Positions 34,484-45,770 of a DNA stretch of 64,000 nt are shown one piece after another (within the stretch, counting starts at the first letter, position 1; each line of letters starts with the position of its first letter). Both the position numbers and the translations under genes were made by a program. Location: assembly GCF_040183065.1 (NCBI RefSeq), contig NC_091118.1:208872029-208936028 (forward strand), read 5' to 3'. Under the pieces are notes generated by a model, which searched no databases, had not been told where the DNA came from, and was given only the letters and a program-made list of their open reading frames with translations. The DNA comes from Periplaneta americana. Taxonomy: Eukaryota > Arthropoda > Insecta > Blattodea > Blattidae.

Positions 34484-35260
34484 CTATTCTACAGCATTCC
34501 CTTCAAAATAGTTGCCTTCCGCAACAACACACTTTTGCCAACGCGTGTAGAGTTCCTGGAAGCAGGCCTGGAAGCCATTTTGTGAAACCCGTCTTAGTGC
34601 TCTCGTCGCGTTTGCGATAACCTCTTCAGCATTGAATCTCCGTCCTTTCAGATGACTTTTCAGACGGGGAAACAGAAAGTAATCAGGTGGTGAGAGATCA
34701 GGAGAGTATGGTGGGTGATCCAAAGCAGTTATGTTGTGCCTGGCAAGAAAATTCTTTACAATAATTGCGCCATGAGCAGGTGCATTGTCATGCATAAGGA
34801 ACCAGTTGTTTTCTACCCACTTTTCTGGACGTTTCCTTCTCACTGCGTCCCAAAGGCGACGGAGGGTTTCTACGTTCAATTCTTTCGTTACAGTACGACC
34901 TTCTGGAATGAACTCATGGTGCATGAGACCCTGAGAGTCGAAGAAAACTTCCAACATAACTTTGCTTTAAGTGTGCTTAAATGCGACAGGCTCATGTCAG
35001 TAGATTTACTGGCATGTGAAAGAACTCCTGCGGGACAAAATTCCGGCACATCCGGCGATGCTGATATAACCTCTGCAGTTGCGAGCGTCGTTAAATAAAA
35101 CATAACATTTAAAATAACTTTGCCTTTGGAAGTGTCCCTAGGAAATTTTTGCTTCCGAGGAGATGTTTTCGATTTCCACTCAGATGACTGTCGTTTAGGG
35201 ACTGGGTCGTACAAGTAGCACCAGTTTCATTTTGTTTAAGAAATCACCATCTTCATCAGC
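34484..35260 (-). pseudogene. mariner transposase (DD34D type), truncated and interrupted
   Basis: Minus strand from about 35260: ADEDGDFLNK, a small deletion at the first catalytic Asp (GDETW region lost in part), YDPVPKRQSSEWKSKTSPRK, and the break by the SINE at 34965-35113. Then MLEVFFDSQGLMHHEFIPEG, LMHDNAPAHGA (second Asp) and YSPDLSPPDYFLFPRLK (third Asp), ending at 34484. The order and motifs are those of mariner transposases. The DNA-binding N-terminus is missing. It is non-functional on three counts. Confidence 0.9.
34965..35113 (+). repeat. 5'-truncated SINE inside the mariner
   Basis: The body matches the reverse complement of 1-131 and continues through GCGTCGTTAAATAAAACATA. The flanks ATAACTTTG (34956-34964, 35114-35122) are a perfect 9-bp target duplication. 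The tRNA-like head is missing. Confidence 0.9.
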
Positions 35261-35519
35261 CATACTGATCATGTCCCCAGCACAACACAGAACTTGATGT
35301 TTGTACTTTGCTCTGTGGACATAATTACAAAATGCGACGAACAAACAAAACACTATGATAAACAATTGCCTACAACTCAAAACCAATAATTGCCATTATC
35401 AGCAAACTTTAAGGAAATGACATCATGAATGTTACCAACAAAACAAATGTATAATATCCCTTGTTATATATTAATACGAAAAATGGTAGTAAAATTCCGG
35501 GAACTTTTTGAACCTAGTA

Positions 35520-35571
<52 letters not shown>

Positions 35572-37168
35572 CAGAAGTCATACTGACAGTATTGACACCA
35601 CGAAACCAGTTACGTTATATTTATGCACGACGCCAGTTCAGGATTAAAAGTTGGTATTGATTTTGTCCCTGAAAATTGTTAAAAGTAACCAGATCTAGTG
35701 ACAAAGTCGCTAAATTAATAACACAGCAGCAACGGTTGTCAACGTCTTTGGTTGTCATATTGTAGTTCCATACACGGCCAACTTGATGCTAGCTTCGCCT
35801 ACCTTTGAAAGCGAAGGGAGCATCAAGTCGGCCGTGTTCCATAACATCGAGTATATTGTAACATGTAACAGCAAGTATTTTGTATAACAGGTACAGTACT
35901 ACTAGTATGTAATGTAACAGTGATGGTTTGGAACAGGCCTGACTCATAATGTAGTTCCATAACAGCGAGTATTTTTTGTAACAGCGAGTTATTTTTTGTA
36001 ACAGCAAGCATTTTTTGTAACAGGAGTATTTAATGTAACAGTGGAAGAGCCACGTACTACTAGTACGTAACGTAACAGTGGTATTTAGGAACATGTACGG
36101 ACGCTAAATGATCACAGACTTCCCTGTATGGCATGTGATGCAGTACGATGTTATAATGAGTCGAAGATGTGAATTCCTGGAAATGAAATCTTTTCTAATG
36201 CTAAATTGAATTCGTAGATCAGGTTTGTTCGAAGCAGGAAATGTAATGTAATTTTAAATTATTTGTAAATTGGTCACGAAATCGAAATGGATCCCAGTGG
36301 TAAATAAAACCTAACCTATTCTTCCTCTTTTGCTTAGCTGAAGGTCACAGTAGTGTTCAATTTCTCCAAAAATGCGTAAATAAAAGCTATAATCATTTCG
36401 GCCGTGCTAAAATTCATATTAATAATGTACCGTCATGAAGAATAATTATCTCATTGTAATGAAATATGAAAATTTACCGTTGTCCTTTTTTTTAAACAAA
36501 AGAACTTCAATAATAGTCATGTTTCAACAGATTTTAATTTAATTTCAAGAATTGGTAATGAAACTAAAACTGTAAAATATTTGGAAATAAAACATAACCT
36601 ATATATTTTCATCTCCCTTGATAAAATTCACAATGTAGTTACTATAATACAGGCATTATATTATTTGATAGAATCCTATACTTAATTAACATAAGTTCCA
36701 AGATAATGTGTACATTTTTTAAAGACTATCTTCGTATCTTTACTATTTATCTTTTACTTCAGTTTCCAACATTTTTTTCAGTACGACGAAAGGATTCGCA
36801 ATTCTGCTTTCAAACAGTGGCACCAACTTATATGGGCTCGTGGAAGCCGAGCCCACCCAATAATTTATCGTGTTGTGACACGTTGTGAGATTTATTTAAC
36901 TTAAGGCTCGTCAAATGTTTGAGCCCACGCACTGTTTTCCAAAAGTTGGCGTCACTGCTTTGAATAGTACCAAACATGTTCCGTTCTGTGGAACAGGCGT
37001 TGTCATAATGTAGTTCCAAAGTGAAACGAGTATTTGTAACCGCAAGTATTTCGTACTAGCTCAGAGCAACGCTGTTATTTTGGAACATAGTGTTCCAAGG
37101 TGCTGTTACTTTTTGGAACAGTTCCAAAATAACTGTTACGTTATTTTTTCCCCACCTCTAGAAGGCAG

Positions 37169-37700
37169 TGACAGTTCATCCTCACTGAAACCCTGTGTAT
37201 AAATCAACGAGTTAGAAAGAGAGTCTTCTCTTTCTATCTCGTTGGTATAAATTAACGAGGGACATCATAACCTCATTATAAACAAACTACGAAACAACCA
37301 ATCAACATCAAATGCTTTTACATTTAAAGGATTCCAATTCTACGAGTATTTTCAATTAAAAAGACGTAAGTATGTATTAATATCCACATTTTAAAGTTTT
37401 AAAACATTTATTTAGAATTTAACTTTAGTTAAATGACAAATTTCATTGTCTTTAGTTAATTTCGCTGTTCACTTATTTATCTGTAGTTGAGATTCTTAAC
37501 ACTAGATGACAATTAGTACTGAAATGTGAATCCATAGCAAGGCTTCTAAACTTCTCACAGGTTGCATTATTATTGAGCTTGATGGCGAGAGATCGACGGG
37601 GAAAGGAGAGCGATTCTGACGTCACACGATAGCTAAGCGCGCCAAAGCGCAAATGCTTCAAAGCAATATCTCGTGTTTTTTCTTTTTTATGTGGTTTTGA
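37169..37700. promoter_or_regulatory. Region upstream of the THAP exon with a CRE-like site
   Basis: TGACGTCA, a full CRE palindrome, lies at 37617-37624, about 85 bp before the THAP ATG, in a relatively GC-rich stretch (AGCGCGCCAAAGCGC at 37636-37650). This would fit a TATA-less promoter, but no transcription evidence is available. A hairpin pairing CAACGAGTTAGAAAGAGA with TCTTTCTATCTCGTTG lies at 37204-37245. Confidence 0.4.
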
Positions 37701-37707
37701 ATGCATT

Positions 37708-37965
37708 ATGCCAGGTCAAAGGTGTGCTGTTACGGTATGCAACAATTCTAACGATAAAAATAAGGAGTTGTCTCTCTTTACCATTCCTAAAGATTTAGGA
37801 ATTAGAAAAAAAGTGGGTAATTGCGTGCAAAAAACAGGATAAATTCAATCCTGATGCAAGCAGATTATGCTCTGATCATTTTAAAGATGACGATTTTGTT
37901 CCTGATTTTCGAGCAGCTTTAATGAAAATAAAGTCGAAACGACCGACAGTGTTAAAGCCTACAGG
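37708..37965 (+). CDS. THAP zinc-finger exon (one frameshift)
   Basis: From ATG 37708: MPGQRCAVTVCNNSNDKN, then LSLFTIPKDLGIRKK. An extra A in the A7 run at 37806-37812 shifts the frame. It then reads KWVIACKKQDKFNPDASRLC, SDHFKDDDFVPDF and RPTVLKPT. C6-x4-C11 ... C-x2-HF with the following Asp-Phe and Pro is the THAP C2CH DNA-binding domain. It ends at a donor (CTACAG then GTAAGC). The frame error could be an assembly slip in a homopolymer or a real mutation. It may be a host THAP gene or the N-terminus of a P-like transposase. Confidence 0.65.
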
Positions 37966-38444
37966 TAAGCTTAAATAAATCACATAGGCCTGTATAAGTA
38001 GCCTATGTTAATACCAGCTTTGTATAATTAGATCAGGTTCATCTATGTTAACCTACAGATTATTTTCTTTCTTTTGTAATCATGCTACTTATATAAAAAT
38101 ACTAACTACTAATACTAACAGTTGCATACCAAAGGGGTGGAGGGTTAACGACTGATACCAGTGATGTTTTTTCACTATAATTCTCATTATATTGATTTTA
38201 TATTAACGATTTATGACATTTTGTCATTATGGCATAATCAGTGGGTTAATCATAATAGCCTCCAGTGACTTCATTGTTGAGTTATAATGATTATTGTAAA
38301 TGAACGTGTTGTTGACATTTCATTACCGGTCCATGTCTCTTTTTCCAAACTTTAGAATGAGGTATTAAAATCAATCAGTGTTAGATTTTTTATAAACCTC
38401 CATTTAAAACAAAAACACCGCCATCTTGGCCCTCTAAATTTTAG

Positions 38445-38681
38445 TACATTATTCTATCTTTCGAAGGTTTAATCATACCATCACCAGTATGGCTAAATAC
38501 TTTCAATAATACTGAAAAATTCTACAATAAGTTTCATGGCAAGAACACGATTAAAAAGGGGCTGAATATTATAAAAAGAACCAAAGAATATGTGGCAATG
38601 TTCGTACATAACGTTCCACGTGAAATCTTATTGTTGATTGTACAGTCAAAACTAGGTTCTTTATACGACTCTAGTATGTGA
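38445..38681 (+). CDS. Unrecognised open frame downstream of the THAP exon
   Basis: It reads FEGLIIPSPVWLNTFNNTEK, then NTIKKGLNIIKRTKEYVAMF and VPREILLLIVQSKLGSLYD before TGA. It follows an AG, but its phase does not match the THAP exon donor. The amphipathic, Lys-rich composition looks protein-like. No family is recognised and it may be chance. Confidence 0.25.
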   Translation, partial: YIILSFEGLIIPSPVWLNTFNNTEKFYNKFHGKNTIKKGLNIIKRTKEYVAMFVHNVPREILLLIVQSKLGSLYDSSM

Positions 38682-39927
38682 ACACAAGACTGGAAACTAG
38701 TAGACGAAAACGGACGTCAGACACTGAGAGCAGACGAATTGTTAAGAAATACAAAAAAATAATGCAGTGACAAATACAGCTTTTATATGCAAGCTATAAA
38801 CATTTTCAACGTATTTATTTTATTCCATGATACGTACACACTTGGTTTATATTCCTTGTAATGTTTTTATTTGAGGCGATTATGTTTATAATGCACGCTT
38901 ATCATTGGAAATAAAGGACCAATCAGCATGGACTCTTCACCCGTCATCAGCCAACTAGCTATTTGATTGGCTATTGAAAAACGAGATAACCTATTGAGAG
39001 CATAGAAGCCTTGAATCCATAGGTCTTCTATCTTGTTGTTTGATAGATTTTCGGTTGATTGTCAACCTTTCCTCTTTGATGATGTAATGCATTATCTTTT
39101 TTGACCGATCGTGTTTTTTTTAACAACCTTACCGATGTTGTTGGTAGGCCTTGTAAGTTGAACTTACAATACACGTGCAGCAAGTAAATAAATCAAATCA
39201 ACTTTTATTTGTTTACTTAAAAGTAACGAACTATCAGTGTTGCTCATCACTATGTGCTATGAGGAAATAACTAAATGTCTTGTTATACCTGTACTCTTTC
39301 TAAATTAATTTATTGGAGTGGAGATTTGTAAGAAAGCAGGAATTAATGTAGTTAAGACGTAAGCGTGAAAACCATTTCTGACGACTTCCGGTTGTTGCTC
39401 TAAGCGCCACTCGTGGGGTCGTGGCTGAAAGCGAAAACATCCATGGATAAAATACGTATTCAAGCATTAACCTATACCGGTATGCAATTTATTTACACTG
39501 CTGTATAATTAATGTGTCATCTACAAACATTTTCTATATGCTATTTATTTATACTGGTGTATAATTAATGTGTCACCTACCTAATTCTTTGAAACAAAAC
39601 AAAACTTTCTATAATTATTTATTTTATTACAACATTTTCACAATCGTCGTCGAATAATAAATGAGTAACACCTATCGACAAATACGAACAATAACAATTG
39701 ACTGACACCTATCGACAAATAACAAACGGCGATCACACATGAAAACATAAGCGTACAAAAACAAAACAAACTCTTTATTTAAATTAAAAATGATTAATAA
39801 TAATTTACTTTTTTATTAAGATCGGCCACAAAATAGTATGCAATACATTGTGTTAAGTGCATAACAGAATCTCTGAAGTAGAGAAGATTCGACTTCATCC
39901 CGTCTTCCCTAACATTTCTTCGATTCT
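38682..39927. other. No gene recognised
   Basis: AT-rich. A short direct repeat ACACCTATCGACAAATA occurs at about 39669 and 39706, and ...TTTATACTGGTGTATAATTAATGTGTC recurs at about 39490 and 39545, showing local duplication. Confidence 0.45.
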
Positions 39928-39935
39928 GTTATAAT

Positions 39936-41078
39936 TAGACTTCGTTAAATTGCCACACGCAGCATGCAATCAGGTTGCCGATGTACGGTAGTATAGAGGA
40001 AGTGAGCGACCGCCCGGTCTAGTAGTATAAGCAGTTCATGTTAAGAGTTGTGACTGGTCCAAATAGATAGAGCAGCTACAGCTAATGTATACCTATGTAA
40101 GCACTTGTTTTTACATTACTGTGGTTGGAATAGTCAAAGCTTAACATTTGTTCAGTGCAGACAAGAATTCAATCAAACATACTACAATGAGAGTGTTGCT
40201 GTTACAAACAATTGCCCCTGGAATACCCTTACCCCCACAGCCAGTCTTGACCCGTTGGAAAACGTGGTTGAATTCTGTTAATTATTATGCAGAACATTAC
40301 GGCAAAATAATGGAGGTAATTAATGCATTGGATAGCACAGACAGTTCCGCTATTACAGCTGTAAAATCATTGCCTTCTGAACAGCTATTGGAAGATATTC
40401 TGTTCATTGATTCTAATTTTAAAATCGTGTCCAAAAGCATACCCTGTTAGAATCGTCTAAACTACAACTCTCAGACGCCCTTGATATAGTGGATAAAGTA
40501 TCACAAATCGTTATCCAAAAAACAATTCACTAATTTGACTCAAATTAGTAATTTCAGAAAAGGTGAAATGTAAGTTGAGAAACATTATTGCTAAAAATTC
40601 TGCCTGTTCACAACTTCGTATTATAAATGATCTACTAACAGATCACGACAAGACGTCTGAAGTTGGTGTACTAAAAAGCTGTGACTTCCCGTTCTTCAAA
40701 TATGCACCTATTACATTTTCCCAATATAAAAACTTTTTGAGTGACCATCGGAGAAAGTTCACTTTGCAGTCGCTCAAAATGTATGTAACTCTTCACTGCA
40801 ATGCACAAATTCAAGGATGATGTATCTTACATTAAATTTTAAGAGTTAATATATCTCACTACAAAATAATTGTGTATTTACATGTTTAGACATTTCCTAC
40901 TTCAATGATCATTCATTATATTTCTTGAATGCAGGATACAGGTTTTATTGTAACCGCAGTACACTGCTCAGTGTTTACATTAGAGGCATACTCCATCCTT
41001 TGCACGTCCCCTTCTCATACAGTCTATACCGCGTGCGCAGTAAACCTTGCGATTCTCGTGGCAAATCCACGAAGTCTA
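39936..41078 (+). mobile_element. hAT element with eroded transposase
   Basis: The left end TAGACTTCGTTAAATTGCCA (39936) and the inverse right end TGGCAAATCCACGAAGTCTA (ending 41078) are imperfect inverted repeats. The flanks GTTATAAT (39928-39935, 41079-41086) are a perfect 8-bp duplication. The 1143-bp element is internally deleted. Confidence 0.85.
40190..40820 (+). pseudogene. hAT transposase remnant
   Basis: It reads PGIPLPPQPVLTRWKTWLNS and VNYYAEHYGKIMEVINALDS, closely parallel to the transposase at 20684 ([15 protein letters not shown]...YYAEHIDSI). After a stop and frame changes, KYAPITFSQYKNFLSDHRRK (40700-40760) is the dimerisation end. A Cys-Asp-Val-Glu stretch seen in related copies is deleted here. 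Confidence 0.8.
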
Positions 41079-41120
41079 GTTATAATTAACTTACCACGCT
41101 TGTATTGGAATATACTATAG

Positions 41121-41302
41121 CAGGGGTCGTCAGCAGAGAGCACCCTGGAGCTAGCGTTTCTTACCCGCGGAAAACACAGTGCTCCATGGTGCATTCATAG
41201 CTGCTGGCGGGTATGCTCTCTACCTCTTCCTGCTGCACGATGGTGCACACGGGACGGCACCGCTTACCCTTTGCACATTTCAGCGAGTGCTGACGACCAC
41301 TG
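41121..41302. mobile_element. hAT-type MITE (182 bp)
   Basis: The ends CAGGGGTCGTCAGCA (41121) and TGCTGACGACCACTG (ending 41302) differ at one position. The flanks TACTATAG (41113-41120) and TAATATAG (41303-41310) match at 7 of 8. The minus-strand open frame across it is not considered a gene. Confidence 0.8.
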
Positions 41303-41889
41303 TAATATAGTGTCTGCTTGGTAGATAATTTCAGTCGACACAAATGCATCCGACTGAAGAACTGTGAATGAAATGAGAACTTCTTCTGTAGTTACAGATT
41401 CTTAACACTAGGTGGCAAGTAGTAGTAAAGTTCCAAGTAAGAAATTCGATATGCAAATGAATTAAATTTAATAAAAATATGTTATTTTAGTTCCATGTCA
41501 GCTTCGATTGATTTAATTTGTCACCTTTTAAATTTATTACAAATGGCCACACATCTATACAATAAAAATGGCCAAACATATACCGGTGACACGGCGCAGC
41601 CCACTGACAAAAAAAAAAAAAAAATAGTTTTAAGTGAAACTTCTTTACGCGGGTTACTAGTGGAATGCTATGAAACAAAATTCTGCGACGGACATTTTAA
41701 GACGGCTTTGCATGATGTTGCTACGAGAGTGTATATGTTGCTATGTTCTTGAGTAAATAAAATATCATTGGCAACATGACAAAGGAATGAAATTATCACA
41801 AAATGTATTGAGAATGTAAAGAGAATGGAATGGAATTTTCTGGAGGGAAGCACTATGACCTTTTACGATCTATTGCGTTAACTTTAATC

Positions 41890-42200
41890 TAGGCGCATTC
41901 CCAAACCCACACCGGCTGACTACGCTAAAGTTCGCTGCGTACCCAGGTTTCGAGCAGGCAACCCTACTCGTCCTTAGGTCAGCCACCTCTGTTCATCCTC
42001 AGCCAGAGTTCGGGGATTGCTATGGAATGACGACGAAATGGAGAAATGGCGACGGAATAATGTGGATGTACAATATGGGGAATCGGGAGAATTCCGTGAA
42101 AAACTCCAACTGCGATATTGTACGCCACAAGAGTCGCTATGGATTTTTCAATGACCGGGACTCGAACCCGGACTGCTGAAGGTCCGACCATTACAATTTA
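41890..42200 (-). repeat. tRNA-derived SINE-like repeat
   Basis: Minus-strand start near 42200 has TGGTCGGACCTTCAGCAGTC and the B box GGGTTCGAGTCCCGG (42157-42168 on plus). The body continues through GTTTTTCACGGAATTCTCCC. The A-box half is poorly preserved. It abuts the Penelope fragment. Confidence 0.6.
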
Positions 42201-42696
42201 AAGTGAGAATAAATACATAACATTAACATATCACAATACCAACACTCACAAAATTGCAACTTCATTCAGAAAACTAAAATACAAGATAGCATACAAAACA
42301 AATAACACAACGCAGAAATATCTAAATAATCACATTAAACATTCAAATAAATATAATTCAACTGGAGTTTACAAACTAAAATGCAATAGTTGCCCACATT
42401 TTTACATAGGACAGACAGGGAGATCCTTTCACACAAGATATAATGAACATATTAAAGCTATAACCAAACCTTACATCACATCAAATTATGCAGAACACAT
42501 TATCAACAATAATCATGACTGCAATAATATAGAAACAGATATGGAAATTCTACACATCACACCAAAACGTTCACAGTTAAACATCTTAGAACAATACGAA
42601 ATATACAAACATACAATAACATACCCACAACATATACTTAATACACAATTACAGTTCAATACCCACGCATTATTCGACGTCATGATACGTCATAAC

Positions 42697-43603
42697 CAGG
42701 CTTCGAGACTTCGGACCCAATAGAGCAGTCCAGTGGGAAATCCGCATAACGGCGTACTGAGTATAGTGGTAAAGCGTACAGTGGGTGGGGGTACTGTAGA
42801 ATGAATGACAACAAATACGCAAAGGAAAACGCTCTGGATTTGAAGGTTCTGACGAATAATTTGGTTTTCATACAAACTGTGTCTGAAACTATTACACGGT
42901 TAGAAAAGTCAGAGCAAGAGATGCTGGAAGCCCTAAAATTAATTTAGAAAATGATACAGAGAATTAAAGAGACATCAAGTACACCGGTTACTGAACGTGT
43001 AAAACAGGAGTGGAAATCAATTTTATGTAAAAATAACGGATATGGAACATTGTGTAACATAAACAGCAAATTAGTGGACATGGAGTCACCCGAGAATAAA
43101 GGACTGTCTCTTAGAGACTGCAATGATGTTAGGTTTTTTAGTTTTGCTCCTATCACGTCATGCGACGTAGAGCGCAGCTTTCTACAGTACAAACTTTGGC
43201 AGATAACCGAAAAAGATTTACGTTTGAGACACTGAGAATGTATCTTGTAGTAGGTACATTGCAATTCAGTACTATAACTGCACTTCCTAAAGACGACCAA
43301 TAGGATAAATAAAAAATTAAAATTGCTACATGCTTATTTCCACCATTAACACTATGTATAATTAAACACAAATGCTTATAAAAGACAGGAGAATAAATGC
43401 TTTTCACCTTCTTTTGACATTATCATTGTGTAATGTATATTTACTTTCAGAATGTACATATGTGTGTTTCCCCATACTACCCTACTCTACTCTAAATAGC
43501 AACGTTGTTACCTCAACACATCTCTACCTACCTGCAGCGAGTCAACAACCTATAGTGCATGCACAGTAAACTTATTGTATCGGGTCCAAAGTGTCGAAGC
43601 CTG
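42697..43603 (+). mobile_element. hAT element inserted in a Penelope-like element
   Basis: The ends CAGGCTTCGAGACTTCGGAC (42697) and GTCCAAAGTGTCGAAGCCTG (ending 43603) are imperfect inverted repeats. The flanks GTCATAAC (42689-42696) and GTGATGAC (43604-43611) match at 6 of 8. Inside, 42801-43234 reads ENALDLKVLTNNLVF then FFSFAPITSCDVERSFLQYK, the hAT dimerisation end with the conserved Glu, after a stop and frame changes. Confidence 0.8.
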
Positions 43604-43708
43604 GTGATGACACACAAACAACCAGCCCCCACCATAAGAGCAACATACCCCCACCCCTACAATCGACAAATGCACATCGCAGAATTCAAGATCACCAGTA
43701 GTTCAGGA

Positions 43709-43753
43709 GACACTGATGAAGACGTAACATCACGTCGAAACGGGCCGTCTGTC
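43709..43753 (+). ncRNA. Hammerhead ribozyme motif
   Basis: GACA (43709-43712) pairs with TGTC (43750-43753) as helix I. CTGATGA (43713-43719) is the first core box. GACGT (43721-43725) pairs with ACGTC (43732-43736) as helix II. GAAA (43737-43740) is the second core box. Helix III is ACG/CGT closing the loop GGC, followed by C at 43749, after which cleavage would occur. All invariant core positions are present. Short-helix-III hammerheads are known in Penelope-like elements, which fits the location. Confidence 0.8.
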
Positions 43754-43800
43754 GAAGGTATACTCGTATACCTTTTTTTTTTTTTAATTTTAACACTTTT

Positions 43801-44461
43801 TAACGTGTGACTAAGTAATTTTATGTTTTTAAAGTGAAAGTATGTGTCGTTATATAACACTACGGTACTTCTTTATATTTCTGTTACTTTTTTCACTGTC
43901 AGCACTATCAGAATCATGAGTTTCATCAGAAGTTCATAAACGAAGATGTCAAGCGCACCTCAGAGAAGTGTGGAGGGATGCAACTCTTCGCCTGATAGTC
44001 TGCTGCCGGGCGTTCATTTCTATGATTCTGTTTATTTACATATTCATATGAATTAAATCGGGCGTCGCCACGGACGGTTAAACGACTGGTTCGCAGTGCA
44101 CCATCTGGTGCAGAGACCCTTCACGAGGAATTAATTGTTGCATCATTTGAATTTTTATAGCCGTAACATTTCAGATATGCAACTAGTGTTGCCAACTTAC
44201 ATAGATGTGTAGTGGACCAAAGGTACTTTCAAAGGAAAGCAAATAATTTACTTCTTTAGATTCCTTTTATTCTAAAATTATTTAGTTTTATGTGCAAGAC
44301 GTTTATACTATGGTCACACAACCGTCAGCGTAGCTAAAGGCTAATTCACAATAAACCGGGAAAGGAAACGAGAACGGAAATAATGTTAACATAAATGTAT
44401 TTAAATGTGAGAATTATTTAATTTCTTATGTGCAAGGATTTTCAATTATTAAAATAACATG
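43801..44461. other. No gene recognised
   Basis: TAGTGTTGCCAAC at about 44185 resembles a hAT-type end (compare 2413), but no partner end was found. Confidence 0.35.
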
Positions 44462-45690
44462 GGGATCATCAGTGCGGTTTTCGGCGTAATAGGTCGACTA
44501 TTGATAAGATTTTTTGTATTCGACAGATAATGGAGAAAAAATGGGAGTATAAGGGTACAGTGCATCAGTTATTCATAGATTTCAAAAAGGCTTATGACTC
44601 GGTTAAGAGGGAAGTATTATATGATATTCTTATTGAATTTGGTGTTCCCAAGAAACTAGTTCGATTAATTAAAATGTGTCTCAGTGAAACATACAGCAGA
44701 GTCCGTTAGGTCAGTTTCTATCTGATGCTTTTCCAATTCACTGCGGGCTAAAGCAAGGAGATGCACTATCACCTTTACTTTTTAACTTCGCTCTAGAATA
44801 TGCCATTAGGAAAGTTCAGGATAACAGGCAGGGTTTGGAATTGAACGGGTTACATCAGCTTCTTGTCTATGCGGATGACGTGAATATGTTAGGAGAAAAT
44901 ACACAAACGATTAGGGAAAACACGGAAATTTTACTTGAAGCAAGTAGAGCGATCGGTTTGGAAGTAAATCCCGAAAAGACAAAGTATATGATTATGTCTC
45001 GTGACCAGAATATTGTACGAAATGGAAATATAAAAATTGGAGATTTATCCTTCGAAGAGGTGGAAAAATTCAAATATTTTGGAGCAACAGTAACAAATAT
45101 AAATGACACTCGGGAGGAAATTAAACGCAGAATAAATATGGGAAATGATTATTCGGTTGAGAAGCTCTTATCATCCAGTCTGCTGTCGAAAAATCTGAAA
45201 GTTAGAATTTATAAAACAGTTATATTACCGGTTCTTCTGTATGGTTGTGAAACTTGGACTCTCACTCTGAGAGAGGAACATAGGTTCAGGGTGTTTGAGA
45301 ATAAGGTGCTAAGGAAAATATTTGGGGCTAAGCGGGATGAAGTTACAGGAGAATGGAGAAAGTTACACAACACAGAACTGCACGCATTGTATACTTCACC
45401 TGACATAATTAGGAACATTAAATCCAGACGTTTGAGATGGGCAGGGCATGTAGCACGTATGGGCGAATCCAGAAATGCATATAGAGTGTTAGTTGGGAGA
45501 CCGGAGGGAAAAAGACCTTTAGGGAGGCCGAGACGTAGATGGGAGGATAATATTAAAATGGATCTGAGGGAGGTGGGGTATGATGATAGAGACTGGATTA
45601 ATCTTGCACAGGATAGGGACCGCTGGCGGGCTTATGTGAGGGCGGCAATGAACCTTCGGGTTCCTTAAAAGCCATTTGTAAGTAAGTAAG
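44462..45690 (+). pseudogene. LINE ORF2: reverse transcriptase and C-terminus
   Basis: Starts GDHQCGFRRNRSTIDKIFCI, with an RT palm block (QLFIDFKKAYDSVKREVLYD). A one-base deletion near 44709 shifts the frame. It then reads [20 protein letters not shown] and [14 protein letters not shown], the catalytic YADD (Asp pair at 44874-44879). The thumb and C-terminal region runs on to [17 protein letters not shown] at 45668. The 3' end carries GTAAGTAAGTAAG. It is 5' truncated with no endonuclease domain. The clade is uncertain (RTE- or Jockey-like). Confidence 0.85.
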
Positions 45691-45770
45691 TATTCATTTC
45701 AAAGGTACATATCCTTGAAACTGCATTATAAATAAATTCATAGGCCTAAAAATAGTAATATAAAAACGTA

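Larger units (their letters stand above)
34426..35517 (-). mobile_element. mariner element interrupted by a SINE
   Basis: The ends CTAGGTTCAAAAAGTTCCCG (34426) and the inverse CGGGAACTTTTTGAACCTAG (35498-35517) are perfect inverted repeats. They are flanked by TA (34424-34425, 35518-35519). It encodes a mariner transposase on the minus strand, lacking its N-terminal half, and carries a 149-bp SINE fragment. Confidence 0.95.
34377..35567. repeat. (TA)n microsatellite split by a mariner
   Basis: A TA run at 34377-34420 and another at 35519-35567 flank the mariner at 34426-35517. The mariner target TA lies within or beside the run. Confidence 0.9.
34132..37160. mobile_element. hAT-like element hosting nested insertions
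   Basis: The ends TAGAGATGGGAAAAGTTGTT (34132) and ATTTTTTCCCCACCTCTA (ending 37160) are imperfect inverted repeats. The flanks GAAGGCAG (34124-34131, 37161-37168) form a perfect 8-bp duplication. AACAGTTCCAAAATAAC-type motifs recur near both ends, and TAACAGCGAGTATTTTTTG-like units repeat at 35850-36080. A hairpin pairing ACACGGCC...GGCCGTGT lies at 35773-35842. No transposase was recognised. A TA microsatellite split by a mariner lies inside. Confidence 0.8.
42226..43800 (+). mobile_element. Penelope-like element 3' part, split by a hAT element
   Basis: 42226-42696 encodes a GIY-YIG endonuclease: GVYKLKCNSCPHFYIGQTGR (GIY/YIG pair with an intervening C-x2-C), FHTRYNEH and LEQYEIYKH (Glu). 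The hAT at 42697-43603 interrupts the end of the domain. Sequence after 43612 (AACCAGCCCCCACCATAAG...) continues the element and includes a hammerhead ribozyme motif. The reverse-transcriptase half is absent, so the copy is 5' truncated. Confidence 0.85.

Noticed and set aside
37708-38681. Two-exon THAP gene joining 37965 to 38445
   Set aside because: The donor phase of the first and the frame of the second do not match; the join hits a stop.
41161-41349. Cysteine-containing minus-strand peptide
   Set aside because: It falls within the 182-bp hAT-type MITE and its flank; no splice sites or family.
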